Shown: piece by piece, positions 24,260 through 35,447 of the stretch
Position numbering within the stretch: the first letter of the stretch is position 1
Layout of the letters: every line of letters begins with the position of its first letter
Assembly (NCBI RefSeq): GCF_028618555.1
Contig: NZ_JAQITD010000004.1
Location: 62,001-126,000, forward strand
Length of the DNA stretch: 64,000 nucleotides
Reading direction: 5' to 3'
Source: Bartonella sp. CM31XJBT
GTDB taxonomy: Bacteria > Pseudomonadota > Alphaproteobacteria > Rhizobiales > Rhizobiaceae
Notes under the pieces: generated by a model
Seen by the model: only the letters and a program-made list of their open reading frames with translations
Told to the model about the DNA's origin: nothing
Database searches by the model: none
Program-made: the position numbers and the translations under genes

Positions 24260-25306
24260 TTATTTATTATTTGTGCGCTTTCCAGTGTTTTTGTTAAAAG
24301 TATGAAAATTCTGATGAGCGACAGTGAAACTTAGTTTTTGATCATAGTCGTGTGTCAAGCGTTCTTTTATTTCAATCGTAAAGATGATATCATTCCAACG
24401 CGTTAAAACATGGCAACCTGTTCCAATAGGCTTGATAAGCTCAATTTTTGTGTGAAAGACAGGTCCTTTATCTGGATGTTCGCCTAATAAGATTATTTCA
24501 GGTCTGAATGCTAAAAGATCCGTTTCTTCGCCATAAGACAATGAATGCCCTAAATGTTGTTCTAAGACATGGCGATCAAGAAAATTCATAGGAGGAGAAC
24601 CAATAAAATCAGCAACAAATGTTGTTGCTGGAGTGTCGTAAATTTCCATTGGTGTTCCAATTTGCTCGATAGCTCCTTTATTCAAAACGACTATTCTATC
24701 AGCTAATGTCATAGCTTCTAGTTGATCATGGGTAACATAGAGGCTCGTTGTTCCTAATGAACGCTGTAGTGTTTTTATTTCAATACACATTTGCGCCCGT
24801 AATTTTGCATCAAGATTTGAAAGAGGTTCATCAAAGAGAAAAACACGGGGTTGACGTACAATCACACGCCCCATTGCAACACGCTGACGTTGTCCTCCTG
24901 ATAATTGTCGTGGTTTACGATCAAGAAATGGTTCTATCTCCAAAAGTTTTGCAGCATGTGCGATGCGTTTTTTAATTTCTTCTTTAGGGGTTTTACGATT
25001 TTTAAGACCATATTCTAAGTTTCCACGAACTGTCATATGGGGATAAAGGGCATAATTTTGAAAAACCATAGCGATATCACGATCAGCTGGTTCACGATCA
25101 TTGATACATTCGTTATCAATACATAATTCACCTGAGGTAACTTGTTCAAGTCCTGCTATAATACGTAATAAGGTTGATTTTCCACACCCTGAAGGACCGA
25201 CAAGAACAAGAAGTTCTTTATCGGCAACAGTTAAGTTTAAATCATCAATGACCAGAATGCCGTTGTCATACTGTTTTTTTATATTTGATAACTGGATTAT
25301 GGCCAC
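24260..25306 (-). CDS. ugpC: sn-glycerol-3-phosphate ABC transporter ATPase
   Basis: ATPase of the Ugp importer for glycerol-3-phosphate and glycerophosphodiesters; 348 residues. Walker [10 protein letters not shown] (about 37-45), signature [13 protein letters not shown] (about 134-146), Walker [14 protein letters not shown], and a C-terminal TOBE/regulatory domain typical of the MalK/UgpC group. Starts 2 bases after the ugpE stop. MalK-type relatives exist, but the ugpBAE neighbours fix the substrate. Confidence 0.93.
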   Translation of the reverse strand: MAIIQLSNIKKQYDNGILVIDDLNLTVADKELLVLVGPSGCGKSTLLRIIAGLEQVTSGELCIDNECINDREPADRDIAMVFQNYALYPHMTVRGNLEYGLKNRKTPKEEIKKRIAHAAKLLEIEPFLDRKPRQLSGGQRQRVAMGRVIVRQPRVFLFDEPLSNLDAKLRAQMCIEIKTLQRSLGTTSLYVTHDQLEAMTLADRIVVLNKGAIEQIGTPMEIYDTPATTFVADFIGSPPMNFLDRHVLEQHLGHSLSYGEETDLLAFRPEIILLGEHPDKGPVFHTKIELIKPIGTGCHVLTRWNDIIFTIEIKERLTHDYDQKLSFTVAHQNFHTFNKNTGKRTNNK

Positions 25307-25308
25307 AA

Positions 25309-26160
25309 TTACTTCTCCGTTTCAATAAGGCCTTTGATAAAAAGCCGCTGCATGAAGATAACAACAAGTACAGGGGGAACCATAGCAACAACCGATACTG
25401 CCATGAGTATATTCCATTGAGGATCATGTTGAAGAGATTCGACAACAAGCTGTTTTAAAATAATAAGGATCGTTTGATGATTTTGATCCGTTGTGATGAT
25501 AAGAGGCCAGAGATATTGTATCCATCCATAAATGAACATAATGATAAATAAAGCAGCGATATTGCTTTTACTAAGAGGAAGAAGAATATCCTTAAAAAAT
25601 TTAACTGGACCTGCACCATCAACACGTGCCGCCTCTAAGAGTTCATCTGGAACAGTCAAAAAAAACTGGCGAAATAAAAATGTAGCGGTTGCAGATGCAA
25701 TAAGTGGAATAATCATTCCACTATAGGTGTTAACCATCCCCAATTTTGCAACAATCTCATAGGTTGGAAGAATACGAACTTCGACAGGGAGCATCAATGT
25801 AACAAAAATAAGAACAAAAGCAGTTTTTCGGAAGGGAAAGCGCATGTAAATAATTGCATAAGCAGACAAAAGTGAAATAATAATTTTTCCAATACTAATC
25901 CCAAGAGCCATAATGAATGAATTCATTAAGAGTGGCCAAAGGTTGGGCAAACCTAGCTGTGCAAGGCCATCACCGAAGATTGTTTTATAATTTTCCAAAG
26001 CATATTTCCCAGGTAAGAGAGGAAGTGTTCCTGAGTTAAATGCTGCTGAACTATGAGTTGATGCAATGATAGCAACATAAACTGGAAAGCAAATAATGAT
26101 AATACCAACAATGAGAATAATATGGGTTAGAAATTTCAAAACAGGGCGATTTTCAACCAT
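25309..26160 (-). CDS. ugpE: sn-glycerol-3-phosphate ABC transporter permease
   Basis: Inner-membrane permease, 283 residues from the ATG at 26160. This start is chosen because TTAGGAAA, overlapping the ugpA stop, lies just upstream and the length matches UgpE; the longer frame to 26193 would run into ugpA. Six hydrophobic segments are visible. The EAA loop, which contacts UgpC, reads [20 protein letters not shown] (about residues 178-197). Confidence 0.92.
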   Translation of the reverse strand: MVENRPVLKFLTHIILIVGIIIICFPVYVAIIASTHSSAAFNSGTLPLLPGKYALENYKTIFGDGLAQLGLPNLWPLLMNSFIMALGISIGKIIISLLSAYAIIYMRFPFRKTAFVLIFVTLMLPVEVRILPTYEIVAKLGMVNTYSGMIIPLIASATATFLFRQFFLTVPDELLEAARVDGAGPVKFFKDILLPLSKSNIAALFIIMFIYGWIQYLWPLIITTDQNHQTILIILKQLVVESLQHDPQWNILMAVSVVAMVPPVLVVIFMQRLFIKGLIETEK

Positions 26161-26170
26161 AATTTGTTTC

Positions 26171-27055
26171 CTAATATTGTACACGGCGCTCAATCCAGCG
26201 AAACTGGATAAACGTTAAGACAATAACCATCAACATCAATATTGTTGATTGTGCTGCTGATGCACCGATTATTTGATTTCTAAAGCCATCGTCATATACT
26301 TTATAGACGAGGATGCTCGTTGCACGCGCAGGACCTCCAGAAGTTGTATTATCAATAATACCAAAAGTATCAAACATAACATAATTGACATTGACAATAA
26401 GAAGGAAAAACGTCGTTGGTGAAATTTGCGGGAAGACCACTGTCCAAAATCGTTTAAAGGGACCAGCACCATCAATGGCGGCTGCTTCTATTTGAGAACG
26501 CGGAACAGACTGAAGACCTGTAAGAAAAAAGAGAAAATTGTAAGAAATTTGTTTCCAACTAGCCGCAATGACAATAAGAATCATTGCTTGAGTGCCATTA
26601 ATACGATAATTCCATAGCACCCCTATTTTCTCGAGAAGAAAAGGGATAATTCCGATGGTGGGATGAAAGATAAACAGCCACAATATACCTGCCAATACTG
26701 GAGCAACAGCATAGGGCCAGAGCAAAAGCATTGTATACGCCTTTTTTGCACGGATGACACGATCAACACAGACAGCTAAGAGAAGTGATATTGTCATTGA
26801 AGCGACAGTAACGGAGATGGAAAATACTGCGGTTGTAAGAAGTGATTGCCGATAAGTAGGATCAGAAAGAACGGTTAGATAATTTTCAAAACCAATAAAG
26901 GTTGTTGTAAAACCAAAAGGGTCTTCACGCTCAAAAGATGATTTTATTGCCTGAGCAGCAGGCCAAAAGAAAAACAAAAAAGTCACAAGAAGCTGAGGAA
27001 AAAGCAGTCCGTAAGAAAGTAGACTATTTTTAAAATATGCTTGTTTTTCTTGCAT
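26171..27055 (-). CDS. ugpA: sn-glycerol-3-phosphate ABC transporter permease
   Basis: Inner-membrane permease partner of UgpE; 294 residues with six predicted membrane spans. The EAA loop is IEAAAIDGAGPFKRFWTVVF (about residues 192-211), the contact site for the UgpC ATPase. It lies about 95 bases downstream of ugpB and 10 bases upstream of ugpE, in the standard ugpBAEC order. Confidence 0.93.
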   Translation of the reverse strand: MQEKQAYFKNSLLSYGLLFPQLLVTFLFFFWPAAQAIKSSFEREDPFGFTTTFIGFENYLTVLSDPTYRQSLLTTAVFSISVTVASMTISLLLAVCVDRVIRAKKAYTMLLLWPYAVAPVLAGILWLFIFHPTIGIIPFLLEKIGVLWNYRINGTQAMILIVIAASWKQISYNFLFFLTGLQSVPRSQIEAAAIDGAGPFKRFWTVVFPQISPTTFFLLIVNVNYVMFDTFGIIDNTTSGGPARATSILVYKVYDDGFRNQIIGASAAQSTILMLMVIVLTFIQFRWIERRVQY

Positions 27056-27150
27056 TCGTAGGGCTCTTTAAATGTAGAGACTTTAAAAAGGTAAACAAAA
27101 AGGACTCAACTGTTTTTGTTGAGTCTTTAATGTTTAACAATAAAACGAAA

Positions 27151-28485
27151 TTAATGATTAGACTTTTCAAATTCACGCAAGAGTTTATTTCCACGTTCAA
27201 CGGTCTCATCTAAACCATCTTTCGGTGTTTTTGAACCACTAAGAACAGCTTCCAACTCTTGATCAAGAATGGCACGGATTTGTGGTAAATTACCAAATCT
27301 TATCCCTTTTGAGTTAACTGTTGGTGGATTAAGATTAATCTGTTTGATAGCTATATCCGCACCTGGCGTTTTTTCATAGAAATGTTGCTTTTTACTCAAT
27401 TCATAAGTTGCTTTTGTGGTTGGGAGATAACCTGTCTCCTGATGCCATTTTGCTTGATTTTCTGTTTTTGAAAGAAATTTAAGAAAAGCGGCTGCCCCTG
27501 CATATTCCTTTGGGGTATGGCCCTTAAACGCCCAAATAGAAGCTCCCCCAATAACTGAATTTTGTGGTGCTCCTTCTGTATCCTTATAGTACGGTAGCAT
27601 ACCAACCCCCACATTAAACTGAGCTTCAGAAACAATTCCAGCATGTGATCCTGAAGATTGCATAAAAATTGCACAATTTTGTGCCATAAACATTGGTGTT
27701 GAATCTAATGCACCTGCTGGACCACCATAGCGGAAAATACCTTGATCAGACCACTTTTTCAGGTCAGTCCACATACGCACTTGTAAAGGTCCATTAAATG
27801 TAAGTTCTGAATCAAGTCCTTTAAAGCCATTTTCCTTCGTTCCAAACGGAACATTATGCAACGCTGAAAAATTTTCTATACCAATCCATTGAGCGGCATA
27901 AGCCATTGTAAAACCACAAGTTGCTGCTTTAGTCTCAAGAATTTTTTTGGAAAAGTTTTCTATATCTTGCCACGTTTTAGGAGGCTGTTCTGGATCAAGC
28001 CCTGCTTTTTTAAAGATATCTTTGTTATAATAAAGGATGGGTGTTGAAATATTGAATGGCATAGAAACCATACGCCCCTGTTCATCGGAGTAATAACCAC
28101 TAATAGCAGGGAAATAATCTGTAGGATCAAATTCTTGTTTTGTATCAGCCATAAGTTGATAAAATGGGTAGATTGCGCCTTTTGCAGCCATCATAGTTCC
28201 AGTACCAACGTCATAAATTTGGGCAAGTACTGGCTGTTTCTTTCCACGAAATGCTGCAATAAGTGAAATCAACCCCTCTTCATATTCACCGCGATATGAA
28301 GAAACAACTTTATACTCAGATTGACTTGCATTAAAATCGTTAATGAGACTTTCAGTTTGCTTTCCTAATTCACCACTCATAGAATGCCAAAAGCTGATTT
28401 TTGTCTGCGCAAAACTTGCTGTTATTCCCGCTGTGGACATTATGATAGCAACCGTGGCCGCTATGGAAAGATAAAAACGACTCAT
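27151..28485 (-). CDS. ugpB: sn-glycerol-3-phosphate periplasmic binding protein
   Basis: Periplasmic receptor of the Ugp importer; 444 residues with a signal peptide (residues 1-26, cleavage near SFAQT). The mature N-terminus begins KISFWHSMSGELG, the usual ugpB opening. It is the first gene of the operon. The 5' region holds a partial Pho box, consistent with phosphate-starvation control of ugp in relatives. Confidence 0.93.
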   Translation of the reverse strand: MSRFYLSIAATVAIIMSTAGITASFAQTKISFWHSMSGELGKQTESLINDFNASQSEYKVVSSYRGEYEEGLISLIAAFRGKKQPVLAQIYDVGTGTMMAAKGAIYPFYQLMADTKQEFDPTDYFPAISGYYSDEQGRMVSMPFNISTPILYYNKDIFKKAGLDPEQPPKTWQDIENFSKKILETKAATCGFTMAYAAQWIGIENFSALHNVPFGTKENGFKGLDSELTFNGPLQVRMWTDLKKWSDQGIFRYGGPAGALDSTPMFMAQNCAIFMQSSGSHAGIVSEAQFNVGVGMLPYYKDTEGAPQNSVIGGASIWAFKGHTPKEYAGAAAFLKFLSKTENQAKWHQETGYLPTTKATYELSKKQHFYEKTPGADIAIKQINLNPPTVNSKGIRFGNLPQIRAILDQELEAVLSGSKTPKDGLDETVERGNKLLREFEKSNH

Positions 28486-28542
28486 GGTTCACCCTTTCTG
28501 AAGTGATGGAATACAAACTACCCCTAAATTTATAGTATTACA

Positions 28543-28561
28543 CATGAACATGCTATGACAG
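28543..28561 (-). promoter_or_regulatory. ugpB: Partial Pho box upstream of ugpB
   Basis: Minus-strand CTGTCATAGCATGTTCATG contains one perfect CTGTCAT half-site and, 11 bases later, a weaker TGTTCAT half-site, the spacing of a PhoB operator. A TATAAA-like -10 lies about 15 bases further toward ugpB. PhoB control of ugp is known in E. coli and rhizobia; here it is inferred from sequence only. Confidence 0.4.
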
Positions 28562-28689
28562 TTTTATTTCAGAAACATATTCTCTCATTTAAACAGGAAC
28601 CACCAAAAGGTCAAATGAATTTGTTTAAATTTATTCATTTTCTTTTATAAGCATTCTTATGTATTAACGAAGAGACAAATAAAACTTTT

Positions 28690-29180
28690 CTTAAAATTAA
28701 AAATCATTTTGAGCGCTTAATAGTCTCTTTCCCTGTAACAAGATCACGCCCCTCACGCAAAACAAAATGACAATGTATGACCAATTTCCATGCTGTAAAA
28801 AAATCTTTCAATACATCTACATTTCGTGATAGCTCCTATAATATAAGCCATAAAGCCTCTCCACTAAAGTATATAAGACTTTTTGTATACCATCACTTTT
28901 ACACTTCATAAAAGTGCAAAACGACATCATCATGTGAGACCCTAATGCTTCAACAAATCTTGCATTTAAAATACGTTCAATGAACATTTTCATTCTTTTC
29001 TCAATCATTTTTTATCCACACACCAACCCTGCTTGTAATGTGCAAACGAATGATTTGAATTGATTCATTGTAAAAAGATTTGAAATAAGAAAATCTTATG
29101 TATTAAGGTCTATTATTCACATGAATAAACCATTAATTATCATTATAAATCAATGTATTATTGTTATATATTAGATAATT
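28690..29180 (-). pseudogene. Integrase 5' relic with conserved flank, between ugpQ-like gene and ugpB
   Basis: The minus strand from 29180 first shows the conserved flank seen at 6105 and 6960 (CATTGATTTATAATGATAATT near 29133-29153, TTATTTCAAATCTTTTT near 29080). Then follow a start-like MIEKRMKM at 29008 and a decayed integrase N-terminus ending, in a shifted frame, in the clear family segment LREGRDLVTGKETIKR (28770-28705). The catalytic part is absent. It interrupts the region between the two glycerophosphate genes but touches no intact ORF. Confidence 0.7.
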
Positions 29181-29242
29181 TTTATTCTTTTATTACGCTA
29201 GCTTTATGAAAATATATAGTTCCTTTTGTGTTGATGTGTTTT

Positions 29243-29965
29243 TTACCTTTGTGCACGCAATTGCAATGCGAGATCAGGTTGATCTGTCGTAATGTAATGT
29301 ACAGGCATATCAAGCCAATGTGATAACCGAGCTTTTCCATTAATTGTCCATACCCCTACAGTAAAACCAGCCTCAAGAGCTGATTCAATAAAGTTCTGTG
29401 AAACAATGGAGCCATCTAAACTTAGATCAGAATAACCTAATTGCTTCCATTCAGAAAAATGACGGTACATATCACCTTCAAAATTATCAACACATGGACC
29501 AGATGGTATTCCTGCTTCAATAAAAGGACGAAGGATAAAAGGATCAAAACTAATTGCAGAAACCCGTTCTAATAAATTTCGGCTTTTTATTAGTGCAAGC
29601 GCTTTTTGGGATAATATTGTTTCACGCTCCACTTCACCACATGTTTTGATTTCAAGATGCAACGCAACATTCGTTGGTGCTAAAAGATCAAGCACTTCTT
29701 CTAATAAGGGAGGTGCTTCTTGGCTTCCTTTCACGCAGAGTTGTTTGCGTGTTTCATTATCAATGTCGTGAATATACCCCTTTTTCCCAACCAATTGGTC
29801 TAAACGGAAGTCGTGAAAGACAACCACTTCACCGCTTTTCAGCAAATGAACGTCGCATTCAACTTCATCAACACCTAACGCTATAGCATTATTAAATGCT
29901 GAAAGGGTATTTTCAGGATAAAGATGAGCTCCTCCACGGTGTGCAACAATTTTTTTCTCAGACAT
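29243..29965 (-). CDS. ugpQ: Glycerophosphodiester phosphodiesterase
   Basis: Hydrolyses glycerophosphodiesters to glycerol-3-phosphate plus alcohol; 240 residues from ATG 29965. The catalytic signature is AHRGGAHLYPENT (residues about 7-19), followed by the E-C-D metal ligands in EVECDVH and the acid/base HLEIK region. No signal peptide, so it acts in the cytoplasm on diesters imported by Ugp. It lies upstream of ugpB, separated by the integrase relic. The symbol is given by function and context, not by synteny. Confidence 0.9.
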   Translation of the reverse strand: MSEKKIVAHRGGAHLYPENTLSAFNNAIALGVDEVECDVHLLKSGEVVVFHDFRLDQLVGKKGYIHDIDNETRKQLCVKGSQEAPPLLEEVLDLLAPTNVALHLEIKTCGEVERETILSQKALALIKSRNLLERVSAISFDPFILRPFIEAGIPSGPCVDNFEGDMYRHFSEWKQLGYSDLSLDGSIVSQNFIESALEAGFTVGVWTINGKARLSHWLDMPVHYITTDQPDLALQLRAQR

Positions 29966-30041
29966 GCAAAATCCCACACTTCTCAATTTTAAACGATATT
30001 GACGTACAGATTGTCAGATAAAAGCTTATTCTTCATTTCAA

Positions 30042-31598
30042 TTATTCCCATTCAATAGTACCAGGAGGCTTTGAGGTTACATCATATACAACACGATTAA
30101 TCCCTCTAACTTCGTTAATAATACGTGCTGCTGTCTTACTTAAAAATGCCATATCATAGGGATAAAAATCAGCGGTCATTCCATCTACAGATGTGACAGC
30201 GCGAAGAGCACAAACAAATTCATAAGTGCGATCATCCCCCATAACACCAACAGTTTGAACTGGAAGAAGAACAGCAAAAGCTTGCCAAATTTCATCATAA
30301 AGACCGGCCTTACGGATTTCCTCAAGATAAATAGCATCTGCTTCGCGTAAAATTTCTAATTTTTCACGTGTTACAGCACCTGGACACCGAATTGCAAGGC
30401 CGGGACCTGGAAAAGGATGGCGACCAATAAACTGCTCCGGTAGCCCTAACTCTCGTCCTAGCGAGCGAACCTCATCCTTAAAGAGCTCACGTAACGGTTC
30501 TACAAGTTTCATCTTCATCTGTTCTGGTAGCCCACCCACATTATGATGGCTTTTAATGGTTACCGTTTCACCAATAGCAGACACACTCTCAATAACATCT
30601 GGATAAAGTGTTCCTTGTGCTAAAAACTCTGCACCTCCTATTTTTTTCGTTTCTTCTTCAAAAACTTCAATAAAAAGGCGACCAATTGTTTTGCGTTTTT
30701 TTTCTGGATCTGTCTCACCTTTTAAAGCATTAAGAAACACATCAGCAGCATTAACGTGAATAAGCTCTATATTATAGTGATCACGAAAGAGCGTGAGAAC
30801 TTCTTCAGCTTCATTCTTGCGCATCAGCCCATGGTCTACCAAAATACATGTCAGTTGATCTCCTATAGCTTCATGAAGGAGTACCGCTACAACAGATGAA
30901 TCCACTCCCCCTGAAAGACCACAAATCACACGATTTTTTCCAACTTTTTGTCGTATCGTAGCAATTGCCTGCTCACGATAAGAAGCCATTGACCAATTGC
31001 CTGTAATAGCAGAGATCTTATGAACAAAATTTTGCAAAAGTTTTGTACCATCCGGTGTATGGATAACTTCAGGATGAAACTGTACCGCATAAAAATGTCT
31101 TTTTTCATCCGCAATAGCCGCATAGGGAGCTCCTTTTGAGGTTCCTATGACACGAAAACCTTCTGGTAAAGCTGCCACACGGTCACCATGGCTCATCCAT
31201 ACTTGATAACGAGAACCTTTTTTCCACACTCCATCAAAAAGGGCACTCTCTTCTTGCACTTCCAAAAAAGCACGCCCAAATTCACGCTCATGCCCAACTT
31301 CAACCTTTCCTCCAAGCTGAACACACATGACTTGTTCACCATAGCAAATACCCAGAATCGGAATACCCGCCTCAAAAATTTCCATTGGAGCACGCGGAAA
31401 ACCCTCATCAATAACGGAATAAGGACTCCCTGATAAAATAATAGCTTTAGGATTTATGCGGCGCACAACTTCTAAAGCCAATTGAAAAGGAGCAATTTCA
31501 CAATATACCCCCATTGCTCGTACCCGTCGTGCAATAAGTTGTGTAACTTGTGAACCAAAGTCAATAATAAGAACAGTGTCTGGATGTGATATGCTCAT
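30042..31598 (-). CDS. guaA: GMP synthase (glutamine-hydrolysing)
   Basis: Converts XMP to GMP using glutamine and ATP; 518 residues from ATG 31598 (the N-terminus [17 protein letters not shown] matches the family; the longer frame to 31664 does not). The N-terminal class I amidotransferase has the nucleophile Cys in GICYGEQ and the His in VQFHPEV. The ATP-pyrophosphatase has SGGVDSSV (about residue 236). The C-terminal dimerisation domain ends in the conserved PPGTIEWE. Works with guaB nearby. Confidence 0.97.
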   Translation of the reverse strand: MSISHPDTVLIIDFGSQVTQLIARRVRAMGVYCEIAPFQLALEVVRRINPKAIILSGSPYSVIDEGFPRAPMEIFEAGIPILGICYGEQVMCVQLGGKVEVGHEREFGRAFLEVQEESALFDGVWKKGSRYQVWMSHGDRVAALPEGFRVIGTSKGAPYAAIADEKRHFYAVQFHPEVIHTPDGTKLLQNFVHKISAITGNWSMASYREQAIATIRQKVGKNRVICGLSGGVDSSVVAVLLHEAIGDQLTCILVDHGLMRKNEAEEVLTLFRDHYNIELIHVNAADVFLNALKGETDPEKKRKTIGRLFIEVFEEETKKIGGAEFLAQGTLYPDVIESVSAIGETVTIKSHHNVGGLPEQMKMKLVEPLRELFKDEVRSLGRELGLPEQFIGRHPFPGPGLAIRCPGAVTREKLEILREADAIYLEEIRKAGLYDEIWQAFAVLLPVQTVGVMGDDRTYEFVCALRAVTSVDGMTADFYPYDMAFLSKTAARIINEVRGINRVVYDVTSKPPGTIEWE

Positions 31599-31730
31599 AG
31601 AAAACCAATCAACAATTGTAAAAGAAAACTCATGAGAGTTATGATTTAATCTTTCTCTTTTCACAAGCCTGTTTTCTTAAGAAAAAGATTATTCTCGTAA
31701 AGTTTATGATAAAAAGTGCAAAAATATGGA

Positions 31731-33017
31731 TCAATGTTTTTTTTGCAACACAGATAAAAAGAACCCATCTGTTTGTGTTGTGGCTGGCGACAAAGTAAGT
31801 CCATAATTTGAAAAAACTGGTTGCACAGGAGAAAAACTAAAATGTTTCTGCCAAAGCGCTGGCATATCTATTGGAGAAAAATGAGAATGTTGTTGAAGGA
31901 AATGGGAAATTTGTTCCTCATTTTCATCTGTAAAAAGAGAACAGGTAATATAGATTAGGCGCCCATTTGGCTTAAGATAAGCTATCGCTTCATTCAAAAT
32001 AGCCCTCTGTTCTGTTTGGCGTTGTTTCACCTGTTCTAATGTTAAACGCCATTTCGCATCTGGACGACGACGCCATATTCCTGTCCCACTACATGGTGCA
32101 TCTAGTAGAACTCTATCCATCTGGCCTATTAATGGCTTCAATTCTTCTTTTTGTGCTCGTGTTTGTACATTACGAACACCAGCGCGTCGAAGACGATCAA
32201 AAATAGGAGCTAAGCGCGCTTTATCGGAATCATAAGCATAAATTTGTCCACGATTGTTCATATCGGAAGCTAAAGCTAATGTTTTGCCCCCAGCACCTGC
32301 ACAATAATCTAATACCTGCATGCTCTCTTGCGCGTCCACAAGGTGAGCAACAATTTGAGATCCTAAATCCTGTATTTCAAAGTGTCCTTTTTGAAAAGCT
32401 TGTTCCACTTGAACATTGGGATGACGATTAAACTTTTCAATCGGTGCAATTCTTAAAGCTTGCCCAAACCATGGAAAAGATTTAAGTTTGGTTTTTGCTA
32501 ATTCTTTCAGCACCTTTTCTGGTGTTGCCTTTAGGTTATTTACCCGTAGATCTAAAGAAGGACGCGTTGCTAACGCAGCCGCTTCAGTGATCCAATTATC
32601 ACCAAATAAAGGACGCAGATGCGCTTGACACCATTGTGGAATATCACCACGAATATAGTCTGGAGCATCCACTAATTGCTGACCTTGCCACGATTTACGC
32701 TGCTTAGCCCCTAATAACTGTGGTGCAAACCGATCTTCTGCCAACTCACCGTCAATTTGCTCCAGCGTCATTTTTCCATAATCTAATAAGGCACCAAAAA
32801 CGATATCTCGGATATCATCACTCTCCATACGCCATTGTAAAGAATAACGTCGTCTTAAAACATCATAAACGATTGTACCAATAGCTGCGCGATCACCTGC
32901 TCCAGCAAAGCGATGAGAAAGCCCCCAATCCTTTAAAGCTGCTCCTACTGGGCGATGCTTCATTTCTATCTCTTTGAGAACATCTATTGCTGCTTGCAAA
33001 CGCCCACCTAATCGCAT
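31731..33017 (-). CDS. rsmB: rRNA (cytosine-C5) methyltransferase, RsmB/NOP2/Sun family
   Basis: Methylates C967 of 16S rRNA (E. coli numbering) in RsmB relatives; 428 residues. An N-terminal NusB-like helical region precedes the Rossmann methyltransferase. The SAM motif is VLDYCAGAGGKTLALA (about 242-257). The two catalytic cysteines lie in DAPCSGTG and YITCS. It precedes guaA on the same strand, with about 130 bases to the guaA start. RsmF-type paralogues are a less likely assignment. Confidence 0.9.
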   Translation of the reverse strand: MRLGGRLQAAIDVLKEIEMKHRPVGAALKDWGLSHRFAGAGDRAAIGTIVYDVLRRRYSLQWRMESDDIRDIVFGALLDYGKMTLEQIDGELAEDRFAPQLLGAKQRKSWQGQQLVDAPDYIRGDIPQWCQAHLRPLFGDNWITEAAALATRPSLDLRVNNLKATPEKVLKELAKTKLKSFPWFGQALRIAPIEKFNRHPNVQVEQAFQKGHFEIQDLGSQIVAHLVDAQESMQVLDYCAGAGGKTLALASDMNNRGQIYAYDSDKARLAPIFDRLRRAGVRNVQTRAQKEELKPLIGQMDRVLLDAPCSGTGIWRRRPDAKWRLTLEQVKQRQTEQRAILNEAIAYLKPNGRLIYITCSLFTDENEEQISHFLQQHSHFSPIDMPALWQKHFSFSPVQPVFSNYGLTLSPATTQTDGFFLSVLQKKH

Positions 33018-33402
33018 TCATTTCTCCCATTAAAATAATAAAATTTTAAATCATCTAAAAAAATAATATTATCGTCTTCTTGCCAATGGAACCTTCTCAA
33101 AGCCATAAAAAATTTACATTCAATATTAAAATGATCTGATCATACTTTTTTATAAAATCCAATTTAGAGTATCTAGATTTTTCCTTTCATCTTCTGCCCA
33201 TTCGCTTTTTATCCTTCTACCTCTTATGCTAAAAGATACGTAGCCATCCATAAAGAACTTATTTCCGCCATGCATTACGAAAAAATCAAATATCTCCCAT
33301 CTTTGTACGGCTATCCTGCTGAAAAAATAGAAAAAGTCTTCTCATAAAATTAAACAATTTCATCTTACGTTCAACAAAAAATTAACTTTTTAGAAAATGC
33401 TT
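33018..33402. other. Non-coding stretch upstream of rsmB
   Basis: About 385 AT-rich bases. A frame around 33190-33349 (including MHYEKIKYLPSLYG) is open after a TAG but has no ribosome binding site and no family I know. The predicted promoter of the 48-residue ORF lies at its right end. No RNA gene recognised. Confidence 0.5.
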
Positions 33403-33427
33403 GGAACCACTATTTGGCATGACCGTT
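33403..33427 (+). promoter_or_regulatory. Predicted EcfG (general stress sigma) promoter
   Basis: GGAAC (33403-33407), exactly 16 bases, then CGTT (33424-33427): an exact match to the alphaproteobacterial EcfG/RpoE-type consensus GGAAC-N16-CGTT. It lies 44 bases before the start codon of a 48-codon ORF, giving a plausible leader of about 40 bases. I scanned other intergenic GGAAC occurrences in the window and found none with a correctly spaced CGTT. Confidence 0.65.
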
Positions 33428-33471
33428 TTTACTCTAATGGCAACTGCCAGACAATTTAAAAGGAGAAAATA

Positions 33472-33618
33472 ATGACTTATAATAATGGAAAAACAACTTC
33501 GTCTAAAAGCCGTCATAATACAATGCCCTCAAACAACGGAAAGAAATCCATCCAAAGTGATCAGACAAACACTCGCCAACGTGCGTCAAAGACTGGACGG
33601 AAGACAACAAAAAGTTAA
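33472..33618 (+). CDS. 48-residue basic small protein, predicted stress-induced
   Basis: An ATG-started ORF of 48 codons behind a strong ribosome binding site (AAAAGGAG, spacing 6). The product begins MTYNNGKTTSSKSRH, is rich in Ser, Thr, Asn, Lys and Arg, has a strong positive charge, no hydrophobic segment and no cysteine, and is probably disordered and nucleic-acid or anion binding. It sits between a perfect EcfG-type promoter and a strong terminator, so it forms a self-contained transcription unit. No named family recognised. Too short for many gene callers. Confidence 0.72.
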   Translation: MTYNNGKTTSSKSRHNTMPSNNGKKSIQSDQTNTRQRASKTGRKTTKS

Positions 33619-33656
33619 TTCTAATTTTATATAACTTATTTCATATAGTCTTAACA

Positions 33657-33695
33657 GAAAGAATTAGAGTTTTGACCTCTAATTCTTTCCTTTTT
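33657..33695. terminator. Strong intrinsic terminator of the 48-residue ORF
   Basis: A perfect 13-base-pair stem (33657-33669 with 33677-33689), a 7-base loop, and a C-T5 tail (33690-33695). It follows the small ORF stop by 38 bases. On the other strand it lies beyond the guaB stop and could also serve guaB, though the A-tract on that side is weaker. Confidence 0.85.
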
Positions 33696-33797
33696 GGGAT
33701 TATTACACCAAATTACAAACAGAAAAAAGCGCAGTCTCTCTTTCTTATTCTCGGAAGATTTTATATTTATGCAATATGACATTAGGATCTTGTATCT

Positions 33798-35390
<1,593 letters not shown>

Positions 35391-35447
35391 CTACAAACAA
35401 AATGAAAAGAAAAATAAAATATTTTTTTAAGTGTGGTTTATAAAAAT

